Positions 24,480 to 32,814 of a stretch of DNA of 64,000 nucleotides are shown here, in pieces. The position numbers were made by a program, and so were the translations under genes. The stretch covers positions 1 to 64,000 of the forward strand of contig JAFSYI010000061.1 in the NCBI GenBank assembly GCA_017450065.1. The letters are read 5' to 3'. The first letter of the stretch is position 1. Each line of letters begins with the position of its first letter. The notes beneath the pieces were generated by a model. The model worked only from the letters and a program-made list of their open reading frames with translations. It ran no database searches and was not told the DNA's origin. This DNA comes from Lachnospiraceae bacterium. Lineage in GTDB: Bacteria > Bacillota > Clostridia > Lachnospirales > Lachnospiraceae.

Positions 24480-26063
24480 ATGAACAATTCAGTAATAAAG
24501 TTAGGACTTGAAAGAATACGGGAGCTTATGCATTCGCTGGGGGATCCCCAGGATAATCTTAAGTTCATTCATGTTGCAGGTACGAATGGAAAGGGTTCGA
24601 CCTGCAGCTTTATTTCTGCTATGCTTGCGGCTAACGGCTATAAGGTGGGAATGTATACTTCACCTGCAGTTGAAGATATAAGGGAGCAGTATACGATCAC
24701 AAGACTTGTCAGATGCTCCGAACTGCCGGATGAGTATTTGTGCGAGGATAATAATCTACGTGATGAACCCAAAGAAAGTGAATCGTTACGCGCTTGTGTG
24801 GGGGAAGATAAATGTTCGGGACAGACCAACAGAATTGATGGAAATAACGTAAAGAAAAAGTATACAGGTATATCCACGGATGACGCAGTTTTGGTAAGTG
24901 AATGGATAAGCGATGAAGACTATGCACAGTGCCTGGCTGAGATATATGCTGCGCAGATGGGAAGAATGGCAGAATATGCTCAGGGAGAACGGTCGTTTGA
25001 TTTAAGAAAGGCTGATGAGTTCGCGGAATCTAAAAAAGTAGATAAGTACGATGCTCCCTCCCCCTTCGAGACAGAAACAGCAATAGCATTTCTGTATTTT
25101 TATAAAGAAAAGTGTGATTATGTAGTTCTTGAAACAGGCATGGGTGGAAGGGATGATGCTACCAATATTGTTACGACTACTGTCTTATCGATATTGACAT
25201 CAATAAGTGAAGATCATTTAGGCATGATCGGAAACAATATCACAGAGATAGCCCGTACTAAGGCAGGGATCATAAAGCCGGGCGTACCTGTGGTAATGGC
25301 GAAAGGAATTCCCGAGGTAGAGGAAGTAATAAAAACGGTATGCCGGGAAAAGGGTTCAGCTTTAAAAGTGGTTACTGAAAGTAATGATAATCTTAAACCG
25401 TCAACACCCGGATCCTATCAGAGAGATAATGCTACGCTTGCCATGGAAGCTATGGAAATGCTTTCGCAATATGATAAGGACTTCAGCTTTGACAGAAATA
25501 TATCAAAAGAAGCAATAAGTACGGTAGTCATACCATACAGGATGGAGAAGATATATGATGACCCCATGTTCTACCTTGATGGAGCCCATAACCCCGATGC
25601 GGCTTTAAGGTTAAGAGAAACACTTGAGGAGATGTTGGGGATAAAGGAGAATGATGAACAGATTAAATCTGCAGGACATACAGAGAGTAACGAACTGACA
25701 GAAAAAAAAGACCGGTCAATGAACATGAGAATTATCTTCATTATGGGCATGTTTAAGGATAAGGATTACAGGAAGGTCATAAGAATCATGGCACCTCTGG
25801 CAAATATGATTTATACAGTGCAGACACCGGATTCCGAGAGAGCATTACCGTCAAATGAATTAAGGGAGGCTATACTCGAAGAGTATCCTGATATTCCCAG
25901 GGGAAATGTAAATTCAGTTACAATAGATGATGCCGTGGAGCTAAGCTTTGATATGGCTTCAAGATATAAAGCAAACGGCGAGGAATCATGCATAGTTGCA
26001 TTTGGATCGTTGTCATATCTTAAGTATATTAAATATATAATGAGTAGTATCCAAGTTGTTTGA
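24480..26063 (+). CDS. folC: Folylpolyglutamate / dihydrofolate synthase with insertions
   Basis: A 527-residue Mur-ligase family enzyme that adds glutamate to folates. The P-loop HVAGTNGKGSTCSF is at residues 31-44, LETGMGGRDDATN near residue 217, SEDHLGMIG near residue 245 and DGAHNPDA near residue 365. It is about 90 residues longer than usual. A hydrophilic insertion of about 65 residues (74-141) separates YTSPAVEDIREQYTI from WISDEDYAQCL, which are adjacent in typical FolC. A smaller insertion lies before the C-terminal domain (EQIKSAGHTESNELTEKKDR). It starts 2 bases after the PH gene. Its stop codon overlaps the -35 of the hicAB promoter. Confidence 0.93.
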   Translation: MNNSVIKLGLERIRELMHSLGDPQDNLKFIHVAGTNGKGSTCSFISAMLAANGYKVGMYTSPAVEDIREQYTITRLVRCSELPDEYLCEDNNLRDEPKESESLRACVGEDKCSGQTNRIDGNNVKKKYTGISTDDAVLVSEWISDEDYAQCLAEIYAAQMGRMAEYAQGERSFDLRKADEFAESKKVDKYDAPSPFETETAIAFLYFYKEKCDYVVLETGMGGRDDATNIVTTTVLSILTSISEDHLGMIGNNITEIARTKAGIIKPGVPVVMAKGIPEVEEVIKTVCREKGSALKVVTESNDNLKPSTPGSYQRDNATLAMEAMEMLSQYDKDFSFDRNISKEAISTVVIPYRMEKIYDDPMFYLDGAHNPDAALRLRETLEEMLGIKENDEQIKSAGHTESNELTEKKDRSMNMRIIFIMGMFKDKDYRKVIRIMAPLANMIYTVQTPDSERALPSNELREAILEEYPDIPRGNVNSVTIDDAVELSFDMASRYKANGEESCIVAFGSLSYLKYIKYIMSSIQVV

Positions 26064-26088
26064 CATACGTAATAAGTACGTATATAAT
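26060..26088 (+). promoter_or_regulatory. hicAB promoter with internal operator-like palindrome
   Basis: TTGACA, exactly 17 bases, TATAAT: a consensus promoter. The spacer is TACGTA-ataag-TACGTA, an inverted/direct palindrome suited to binding of the ribbon-helix-helix HicB dimer. The folC stop codon TGA is within the -35 element. Confidence 0.8.
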
Positions 26089-26108
26089 TGAACGTGGAAG
26101 GAGTATAA

Positions 26109-26300
26109 ATGTCGACAGCAGGGGAATTAAAGAGGCAAATTAAGAAGAAAACCAAATGTTATTTCCTTAGAGAAGGAAGTAATCATGAAATATGGGTCAA
26201 TCCCGATACGGGGGAGGAGTTTCAGATTCCAAGACATCCGGCTAAAGAAGTTAAAACGGGCACAGCAAACAATATTCTGAAGAGTGCGGGTCTGAAATAG
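26109..26300 (+). CDS. hicA: HicA-family mRNA interferase toxin
   Basis: A 63-residue dsRBD-fold toxin. The catalytic histidine is in REGSNHEIWVNPDTG (residue 26), followed by IPRHPAKEVKTGTANNILKSAGL, the standard family ending. AAGGAG precedes the ATG. It cleaves mRNA when free of HicB. Its stop is 20 bases before hicB. It sits inside the folate gene group with its own promoter. Confidence 0.93.
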   Translation: MSTAGELKRQIKKKTKCYFLREGSNHEIWVNPDTGEEFQIPRHPAKEVKTGTANNILKSAGLK

Positions 26301-26320
26301 TGAATAGAAAGGAGAAGAAA

Positions 26321-26719
26321 ATGGCTAAATACATATATCCGGCAATATTTACACCTGAGGATGAAGGTGGGTATTCAGTGGTATATCCCGACCTGAAAGG
26401 TTGTTATACCTGTGGAGATACATTGGAAGATAGTCTGGAAATGGCTACAGATGCATTGTCCTTAATGTTGGTAAATCTTGAAGATGAAAATAAGGAAATA
26501 CCGATACCAACGCATATAAAAGCTCTGGATTTAAAAGACAACGAATTTGCTACGCTTGTTAGTGCGGATACCGAAGTATACCGTAAAACACTTAATAATA
26601 TGGCAGTGAAAAAGACTCTTTCAATACCACAATATCTGAATCAGGCGGCCATGGCTGCAGGCATCAATTTTTCTCAGGTTCTGCAGGAGGCACTTAAGGA
26701 ACAGCTCCATTTAGCATAA
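26321..26719 (+). CDS. hicB: HicB-family antitoxin
   Basis: A 132-residue antitoxin. The N-terminal degenerate RNase H fold has YPAIFTPEDEGGYSVVYPDL and GCYTCGDTLEDSLEMA. The C-terminal DNA-binding part (SIPQYLNQAAMAAGINFSQVLQEALKEQL) resembles a ribbon-helix-helix or helix-turn-helix. ATG 26321 has AAAGGAG upstream; a GTG at 26300 overlaps hicA but has no ribosome site. It neutralises HicA and probably represses the promoter at 26060. Confidence 0.93.
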   Translation: MAKYIYPAIFTPEDEGGYSVVYPDLKGCYTCGDTLEDSLEMATDALSLMLVNLEDENKEIPIPTHIKALDLKDNEFATLVSADTEVYRKTLNNMAVKKTLSIPQYLNQAAMAAGINFSQVLQEALKEQLHLA

Positions 26720-26768
26720 GAGACTACATTTGAAAAATGCAACACATATTATCTGAGGAGATCATGAA

Positions 26769-27323
26769 ATGGACAGTAATAAGATAGAAGAGGGAGTACG
26801 TCTCATACTTGAGGGAATAGGCGAAGACTTAGACAGAGAGGGATTACAGGGAACGCCCAACCGGATTTCCCGTATGTATGAAGAGATCTTTGCAGGGCTC
26901 AAGGAAACACCGGAGGAGTATCTGAAGACCATTTTCAAGGTTGATAATAATGAAATGGTCATCGAGAAGGACATTACCTTCTATTCGATGTGTGAACATC
27001 ATCTGCTTCCATTCTATGGAAAGGCTCATGTTGCATATATTCCGGACGGTAAGGTCGTTGGCTTAAGCAAGCTGGCAAGAACGGTGGATATAATAGCAAG
27101 AAAGCCGCAGATTCAGGAGAAGATGACCGCGGAGATAGCAGATGCAATGATGGAACATCTGAAACCCAGAGGTGTGCTTGTAATGATCGAGGCTGAGCAT
27201 ATGTGCATGACAATGCGGGGAATTAAGAAACCCGGCAGCAAGACTGTTACTATGGTGACAAGAGGAGAGTTCGATGATAACGCTTCGCTTAAAGATGATT
27301 TCTTTAAGATGTTAAGAAGCTGA
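26769..27323 (+). CDS. folE: GTP cyclohydrolase I
   Basis: A 184-residue enzyme for the first step of pterin synthesis, GTP to dihydroneopterin triphosphate. [22 protein letters not shown] (zinc cysteine and histidines) is near residue 73 and [17 protein letters not shown] near residue 140. All zinc ligands are intact. Length is normal. The HD-domain gene begins within about 7 bases of its stop. Confidence 0.97.
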   Translation: MDSNKIEEGVRLILEGIGEDLDREGLQGTPNRISRMYEEIFAGLKETPEEYLKTIFKVDNNEMVIEKDITFYSMCEHHLLPFYGKAHVAYIPDGKVVGLSKLARTVDIIARKPQIQEKMTAEIADAMMEHLKPRGVLVMIEAEHMCMTMRGIKKPGSKTVTMVTRGEFDDNASLKDDFFKMLRS

Positions 27324-27329
27324 TTGGAT

Positions 27330-27944
27330 ATGAATCTATATAACAAACATCTTCCCCGTGTGAACAGGATACTGGGGGATGAGGAATATCTTAAATACAT
27401 ACATGAAATAGAAGAGTTAGAGCGTGACCGTATATTCTGCCGGCATAATATGGAGCATTTCCTGAATGTGGCAAGGATAGCGTGTCTGCTTGATCATGAT
27501 GATTCTTATGATGCCTCAGAACCGGTAGATTCACCGGATGCCTCAAAGCCGGCGGGCTCTCTTGATTCCTCAAAGCCGGAGGATTCTCTTGATTCCTCAA
27601 AGACGGCGGGCTCCCACGAGACAAGCTCGAGGGCAGAGATAATATACGCGGCAGCGCTTCTTCATGATATAGGAAGAGGGCACGAATACCTGACCGGGGT
27701 AAGGCATGAAGAAGAGAGTGCAAGACTGGCGTCACCTATCATAAGAAGAGCAGGATTCAATGATGAAGAGGAAGGGCTGATAATCTCAGCGATAGCCAAT
27801 CACAGGAATAAGGAATGTCCGGAAGGCAGGCTTGATTCAATCATTTACCGGGCAGATAAGCTCTCCCGCCCATGCTATTACTGTAAGGCATCACAGCTAT
27901 GCCATAAAACAGATGATAAGAAGAATCTGGAACTTAAGATATAA
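27330..27944 (+). CDS. HD-domain hydrolase of the folate group, with repeat insertion
   Basis: About 204 residues. CRHNMEHFLNVARIACLL and, later, YAAALLHDIGRGHEYLTG and ISAIANHR provide the HD metal-binding residues. It ends CYYCKASQLCH...DDKKN, typical of small HD proteins that neighbour folE and folP in Clostridia. Between the first two helices lies a low-complexity insert of about 40 residues made of four 9-residue units (ASKPAGSLD, SSKPEDSLD). No clear ribosome site is seen; ATG 27330 or TTG 27324 may start it, probably by coupling to folE. A role in pterin dephosphorylation is possible but unproven. Confidence 0.8.
   Translation: MNLYNKHLPRVNRILGDEEYLKYIHEIEELERDRIFCRHNMEHFLNVARIACLLDHDDSYDASEPVDSPDASKPAGSLDSSKPEDSLDSSKTAGSHETSSRAEIIYAAALLHDIGRGHEYLTGVRHEEESARLASPIIRRAGFNDEEEGLIISAIANHRNKECPEGRLDSIIYRADKLSRPCYYCKASQLCHKTDDKKNLELKI
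27513..27620 (+). repeat. Four in-frame 27-bp repeats inside the HD gene
   Basis: Units begin GCCTCAGAACCGG, GCCTCAAAGCCGG, TCCTCAAAGCCGG and TCCTCAAAGACGG, each 27 bp, encoding nine-residue repeats. The length keeps the reading frame. Confidence 0.9.
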
Positions 27945-27946
27945 GG

Positions 27947-28045
27947 TTTGTCGAAGAAGATTATATAGACCTTAATGATGTATTCGAAGGATATGATGAA
28001 TTGCTATCAAGTCCTTATGAAGTTGTGATCAGTAACCGAAGTTAA
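27947..28045 (+). pseudogene. Coding remnant, 32 codons without a start
   Basis: In the spacer between the HD gene and folP, one frame reads FVEEDYIDLNDVFEGYDELL, then 12 more residues to a TAA. Composition and codons look like real protein, but there is no start codon or ribosome site. It is probably the tail of a deleted gene; I do not recognise the family. Confidence 0.4.
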
Positions 28046-28088
28046 ACGTAATTCAAAAAGAAATTTATAATATAGTAAGAGAAGAATA

Positions 28089-28901
28089 ATGCAGATAGGG
28101 AACAGGGAATTCAATCTTAAAAACAATACATACATAATGGGCATTCTTAACATTACTCCGGATTCATTCTCGGACGGCGGCAGCTATAATACCGTGGAGA
28201 AGGCACTATGGAGGACAGGACGGATGATAGAAGAAGGAGCCGATATAATAGATATCGGGGCCGAATCCACAAGACCGGGACATGAGTCCATAACCGCAGA
28301 AGAAGAGCTTGAGCGCCTTATCCCTGTACTTACGGCAATAAAGAAGGAATATGACGTACCTGTTTCCATAGATACATACAAGGCTGAAACAGCCGGGGAA
28401 GCCATAAGGTACGGAGCAGATCTTATAAATGACATATGGGGTCTTAAATACGATAACGGCGAAATGGCAGAGGTCATAGCAGGCAGCAACCGTCCCTGCG
28501 TACTTATGCATAATAAGAAGGAAGCCGTGTATAAAGATCTTATCGGCGACACGATAACAGAACTTGGCGAGACGCTTAGTATAGCGCGGGAAAAAGGCAT
28601 AGCATCCGATAAGATAATACTCGACCCGGGAGTGGGTTTCGGAAAGACATACGAAGATAACTTAAGAGTATTGAACAGGCTTAAAGACTTTAACGTGCTC
28701 GGATATCCGATGCTGCTTGGTGCTTCAAGGAAATCCGTGATAGGAAATGCACTTAACCTTCCGGTTGATGAAAGGCTTGAAGGCACGCTTGTAACCACCA
28801 TCCTTGCCGCACAGGCCGGGTATTCGTTTGTAAGGGTGCATGATATAAAGGAAAACAGGCGGACGTTGGATATGTATTATCATATTTTGAACCTGTTCTG
28901 A
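28089..28901 (+). CDS. folP: Dihydropteroate synthase
   Basis: A 270-residue TIM-barrel enzyme joining dihydropterin pyrophosphate to para-aminobenzoate. MGILNITPDSFSDGG is near residue 18, DIGAESTRPGHE near residue 56, DPGVGFGKT near residue 180, and GASRKSVIG near residue 210. All family motifs are intact. The last codons (HILNLF) fall in sequence that resembles an end of the 140-bp repeat element. folK and folB, often next to folP, are absent here. Confidence 0.97.
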   Translation: MQIGNREFNLKNNTYIMGILNITPDSFSDGGSYNTVEKALWRTGRMIEEGADIIDIGAESTRPGHESITAEEELERLIPVLTAIKKEYDVPVSIDTYKAETAGEAIRYGADLINDIWGLKYDNGEMAEVIAGSNRPCVLMHNKKEAVYKDLIGDTITELGETLSIAREKGIASDKIILDPGVGFGKTYEDNLRVLNRLKDFNVLGYPMLLGASRKSVIGNALNLPVDERLEGTLVTTILAAQAGYSFVRVHDIKENRRTLDMYYHILNLF

Positions 28902-28906
28902 ATAAT
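28883..28906 (+). repeat. Possible end fragment of the 140-bp element at the folP stop
   Basis: TATTTTGAACCTGTTCTGAA resembles the end of copy B (TATTTTGAGCCTGTTCTGAA), and includes the folP stop codon. Similarity over about 24 bases could be chance but is close. Confidence 0.4.
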
Positions 28907-28919
28907 CAAAAGGCTTGGG

Positions 28920-29054
28920 ATGGCTCCCGGGACTTTTTCAACATACAGACAGCGTCTCATCAAAAGTGGTATAATCCTTCCCGAAGAGCGGGGATATGTG
29001 AGTCTGGCGCTTCCAAGGTTCACGAAAGTGGCGAAATATCTTGAACGGGAATAA
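28920..29054 (+). pseudogene. C-terminal remnant of an ATPase-type protein
   Basis: A 44-codon frame (MAPGTFSTYRQRLIKSGIIL, PEERGYVSLALPRFTKVAKY, LERE). The pattern of TFS-YR-RL-KKG ... RGY-S-ALPRF resembles the winged-helix end of AAA-type ATPases. No ribosome site, and no upstream part of the protein is present. Read as a relic left after deletion between folP and the transporter gene. Confidence 0.5.
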
Positions 29055-29100
29055 AGATTCAGGTTAAACAAATATAATTACATAAGAAGGCTTACATAAA

Positions 29101-29631
29101 ATGAAAGATTTCGGAATAAAGCATATAGCTGCAATTATCGTAGGAACAATACTGTACTTCATGTTGGGCAGATTCATTACACTCCCAAGTGGAATACCGA
29201 ATACGAATATTACATTTCATTGTGGGATTCTTTCACTGATCGCAGCGATATTTGGTCCGATACCGGGACTGATCACCGGATTTGCAGGTCAATTTCTTGT
29301 TGATGCTTCGTATGGATGGGGAGTATGGTGGAGCAATGTTTTAGCTGCATCTGTATTCGGCGGAATGCACGGAATGATCGCATACAGGTTGAATGTAAAG
29401 GAGTGCGGATTCACTAAGGAAGGGATTTTGAAATTCAATATAAGCCAGGTTATATCGAATCTGCTTGCGTGGTCAGCAGTCGCACCGCTTCTTGATATTA
29501 TAATATACGGGGAAGGAGCAGGCCCTGCTTTTATTAAAGGCCTTTCAAACACAGGGGCAAATATTATTACAACAGCTGTATTGGGTACGCTCCTGTATGG
29601 ACTGTATGTGAAATTATCCGACAGGATATAA
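29101..29631 (+). CDS. ECF transporter S-component, UPF0397-like
   Basis: A 176-residue membrane protein with about five hydrophobic helices. YFMLGRFITLPSGIPNTNIT near residue 19 and IFGPIPGLITGFAGQFLVD near residue 56 fit the UPF0397 family of vitamin-specific ECF S-components. The vitamin (riboflavin or another) cannot be fixed. No energising EcfA/EcfT genes are nearby, so it likely uses the shared module. No riboswitch was recognised upstream. Confidence 0.8.
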   Translation: MKDFGIKHIAAIIVGTILYFMLGRFITLPSGIPNTNITFHCGILSLIAAIFGPIPGLITGFAGQFLVDASYGWGVWWSNVLAASVFGGMHGMIAYRLNVKECGFTKEGILKFNISQVISNLLAWSAVAPLLDIIIYGEGAGPAFIKGLSNTGANIITTAVLGTLLYGLYVKLSDRI

Positions 29632-29955
29632 TTAATTCGAAAATTACACTCATTTATTGAGCCGATATTTGTTGGAGAATAGTCTTTATAATTAAGATGG
29701 GAAATCGCATTTACCGCAATATATGACATACAGACAAAGAGATAAATACAATATCTTGTACACTAAGGGGACTAAGAGACTGTTATAGAATCATAGAAAT
29801 AGAATGTTGGATCGAATAGGTTATGTCAGAATGAAACCGTGCAAATGTCACAAAAGATTATACAAACATCTTGAAATATTGTAATACTTGACAAGACACT
29901 AACCTAAGTGCAATAATATTTCTTGTGTGGGAAATAATATGCGCGGGGGCATTTG
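29632..29955 (+). other. Spacer before the pilus locus
   Basis: A stretch of 324 AT-rich bases without a plausible ORF, terminator or known riboswitch fold that I could see. The only clear signal is the promoter at 29888-29917. Confidence 0.5.
29888..29917 (+). promoter_or_regulatory. Probable promoter of the type IV pilus locus
   Basis: TTGACA, 18 bases, AATAAT, 39 bases before pilB. The -35 is perfect. The pilB ribosome site is weak (GCGGGGGC). Confidence 0.6.
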
Positions 29956-31671
29956 ATGGAACAGCGAACTGTAAAAAGACAGAAGTTAAAACTTGGAGAT
30001 ATTCTCGTTCAGCAGAACGTAGTTACGGCCGAGAAGCTGCAGGAAGCGCTTAAGAAGCAGAGAGGCAGCGGTAAGAAGCTCGGCGAAATGATGGTAGAGA
30101 TGAACCTGACCACTGAGGAGGCCATAGGACAGGCCCTTAGCCGTCAGCTGGGCTATAAGTTCATCAACCTTAACGGTCTTCAGATACCCGATAAGGTGAT
30201 CAAGCTCATTAAATCGGATATCGTAAAGAAATATACGGCGATCCCTTTGGGAGTCGATGAGAAGAACAACAATGTGCTGTTTGTGGCAATGGCGGATCCG
30301 ATGGATATGAACTGCATCGATGACTTCGCGATCATCACAAACATGCAGATCATGCCGGTTGTTTCAACGCCCAGGCAGATAAGGCTGCAGATAGATAAGT
30401 ATTATGCATCTGCCGACGTTAAGAATGCAGCGGATGAATATGCAAAGGAGAGGGAGAAGCTCCTTGGCGGTGGCGAAGAAGGAATGGACGATGTGTCCGA
30501 TGACATCAATAATTCGCCTATAGTTGTTCTTGTTAAGCAGATGATAGAGCAGGCGGTTCGTCAGAGAACCTCCGATATCCATATAGAACCTATGGAGAAT
30601 CAGGTTCGTATAAGATACAGGATAGACGGTGCCCTGTATGAAAGGATGACATATAATCCGAGCCTCCTTCCGGCGATAACAGCCAGAATAAAGATCATAG
30701 GAGGAATGGATATCTCCGAGAAGAGGAAGCCGCAGGACGGCCGTATAACACAGGTTGTTGACGGACAGGAATTCGATATCCGTGTTTCGGTCCTTCCCAC
30801 AGTATATGGTGAGAAGACGGTTATGCGACTTACATCGAAGACCGGTCTTACAAGACAGAAGAACCAGCTTGGTTTCAGACCTGATGAGGAGAAGAAGTTC
30901 GACCATATACTGGCCAATCCCCACGGAATAATCCTGGTAACGGGGCCCACAGGTTCGGGTAAATCAACAACGCTTTATACAGCGCTAAGTGAGCTGAATA
31001 AAGAAGATGTTAACATCATCACGGTAGAGGACCCTGTAGAGGCAAATATAGACGGTATCAATCAGGTACATGTAAATGTTAAGGCTGAATTGACGTTCGC
31101 TTCGGCACTGAGATCGATCCTGAGGCAGGACCCTGATATAATCATGATCGGCGAGATCCGAGACGGTGAGACTGCAGGAATAGCGGTGCAGGCTTCAATA
31201 ACAGGTCACCTGGTTGTAAGTACACTGCATACGAATTCAACATCAGGTACCATAGGACGACTTATAGATATGGGCGTTGAGCCTTATCTGCTGGCAGATG
31301 CCATTGTCGGTATCATAGCGCAGCGACTTGTCAGAAGGTTATGTCCGAAATGTAAGAAGAAGATGCTTGCCACGGAAGAACAGAAGGAACTTCTCGGAAT
31401 AGCCGGCAGCAAGGAAAATATAGAGATTTATGAACCTGTTGGATGTGATGAGTGTGATAAGACCGGGTTTAAGGGCAGAATAGGTGTTTACGAGATCATG
31501 GAGATCACACCGAAGCTTAAGCCTTATATCTCGAGAAAAGCATCAGCAGAAGAACTCAAGGAAGTGGCTCTTTCCGAAGGAATGAACACGCTTAGGATGA
31601 GCGCAACAAAGCTGGTATTTGAAGGAATAACATCGGTAGCCGAAATGGTTCGTGTATCATTTGATTCATAA
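29956..31671 (+). CDS. pilB: Type IV pilus extension ATPase
   Basis: A 571-residue GspE/PilB ATPase. The N-terminal MshEN-like domain has two repeats of the pattern KLG--LV--N--T---L--AL--Q (residues 9-33 and 42-60), a motif that in some homologues binds cyclic di-GMP. Walker A is GPTGSGKSTT near residue 333, Walker B ILRQDPDIIMIGEIRD near 395, and a zinc tetracysteine (CPKC ... CDEC) near 460-500. It powers pilus assembly. It is the first gene of a locus of about 22 kb. Confidence 0.95.
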   Translation: MEQRTVKRQKLKLGDILVQQNVVTAEKLQEALKKQRGSGKKLGEMMVEMNLTTEEAIGQALSRQLGYKFINLNGLQIPDKVIKLIKSDIVKKYTAIPLGVDEKNNNVLFVAMADPMDMNCIDDFAIITNMQIMPVVSTPRQIRLQIDKYYASADVKNAADEYAKEREKLLGGGEEGMDDVSDDINNSPIVVLVKQMIEQAVRQRTSDIHIEPMENQVRIRYRIDGALYERMTYNPSLLPAITARIKIIGGMDISEKRKPQDGRITQVVDGQEFDIRVSVLPTVYGEKTVMRLTSKTGLTRQKNQLGFRPDEEKKFDHILANPHGIILVTGPTGSGKSTTLYTALSELNKEDVNIITVEDPVEANIDGINQVHVNVKAELTFASALRSILRQDPDIIMIGEIRDGETAGIAVQASITGHLVVSTLHTNSTSGTIGRLIDMGVEPYLLADAIVGIIAQRLVRRLCPKCKKKMLATEEQKELLGIAGSKENIEIYEPVGCDECDKTGFKGRIGVYEIMEITPKLKPYISRKASAEELKEVALSEGMNTLRMSATKLVFEGITSVAEMVRVSFDS

Positions 31672-31694
31672 ATAAGCTGTGGGAGGAAAGAGAA

Positions 31695-32747
31695 TTGATC
31701 CAATTAGAGAGCGCCCTTGAACTGGCAACGAAGAGAAGAGCTTCGGACGTACATTTTTCCGTAGGAAGACCCATTATGATAAGGGTCGACGGTACGCTGT
31801 TGCAGCTTAATGATGATATCCTTAAGCCTGCCGACATCAAAGATGCGTTTACACCGATACTTACGGATTCGCAGCGTGAGAAGGTAGAGACACTGGGTGA
31901 AGTCGACTTCGCTTATTCCCTTAAGGGAGTAGGACGTTTCAGGCTTAATGTTTTCAAGCAGAGAGGTACATACGCTGCTTCACTGCGACTTCTTCCGTTC
32001 CAGATTCCCACACCCGAATCATTGGGTATTCCGGAAGCGGTTATAAGCATGACGACCAAGAAGAGAGGTCTGGTTCTTGTTACGGGACCTACCGGTTCGG
32101 GTAAATCAACGACCCTTGCATCTCTTCTTAATGTTATTAATACAAAGTATGCAGGTCATATAATCACCCTTGAGGATCCTATCGAGTACCTGCATAAGAG
32201 CCGTAAGTCAATAGTCAACCAAAGAGAGATAGGTCTTGATACGAAGGGATATGCATCAGCTCTTAGGGCTGCGCTTCGACAGGACCCTGATATAATCCTC
32301 GTAGGTGAGATGCGAGACCTCGATACGATATCAACGGCTGTAACGGCAGCCGAGACAGGCCACCTTGTTTTCTCGACACTGCATACGATGGGTGCTGCCA
32401 ACACGATCGACCGTATCATCGACGTATTCCCGCCTCATCAGCAGGGACAGATAAGGGTTCAGCTGGCATCGGTTCTTGAGTGTGTTGTTTCCCAGGCGCT
32501 GTTACCTACAGAGGTGGGCGGAAGATGTGCTGCATTTGAGGTATTGGTTGCCAATTCGGCAATAAGGAATCTTATCCGTGAAGCGAAGTCCTATCAGATA
32601 CCTTCAATGATGCAGACTAACCGTAAGGCCGGAATGATAACTTTGGATGATTCGTTGTATGAATTGTTCATTCAGAGGAAGGTAAGTGCGGAAACTGCAC
32701 TAAGTTTTGCACAAGATTATAATTATCTGAGCCGAAAGATAATGTAA
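31695..32747 (+). CDS. pilT: Type IV pilus retraction ATPase
   Basis: A 350-residue PilT. Walker A GPTGSGKSTT is near residue 133, DPDIILVGEMRDLDT near 200, the HLVFSTLHT motif near 225, and the PilT-specific AIRNLIREAK near 290. It starts at TTG 31695 after GGGAGGAAAG. Its presence means the pili can probably retract, allowing twitching or surface pulling. Confidence 0.95.
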   Translation: MIQLESALELATKRRASDVHFSVGRPIMIRVDGTLLQLNDDILKPADIKDAFTPILTDSQREKVETLGEVDFAYSLKGVGRFRLNVFKQRGTYAASLRLLPFQIPTPESLGIPEAVISMTTKKRGLVLVTGPTGSGKSTTLASLLNVINTKYAGHIITLEDPIEYLHKSRKSIVNQREIGLDTKGYASALRAALRQDPDIILVGEMRDLDTISTAVTAAETGHLVFSTLHTMGAANTIDRIIDVFPPHQQGQIRVQLASVLECVVSQALLPTEVGGRCAAFEVLVANSAIRNLIREAKSYQIPSMMQTNRKAGMITLDDSLYELFIQRKVSAETALSFAQDYNYLSRKIM

Positions 32748-32814
32748 GTCAGTCTTATATGTTAGAAGGCGAAAGATAAGCTAAGCTGAAAACAAACATC
32801 AGGAGGAAACACAA

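Noticed and set aside
28985..29100. Folate or flavin riboswitch before the ECF S-component
   Set aside because: No conserved THF, FMN or TPP aptamer cores were recognised and the space is mostly taken by the ATPase remnant.
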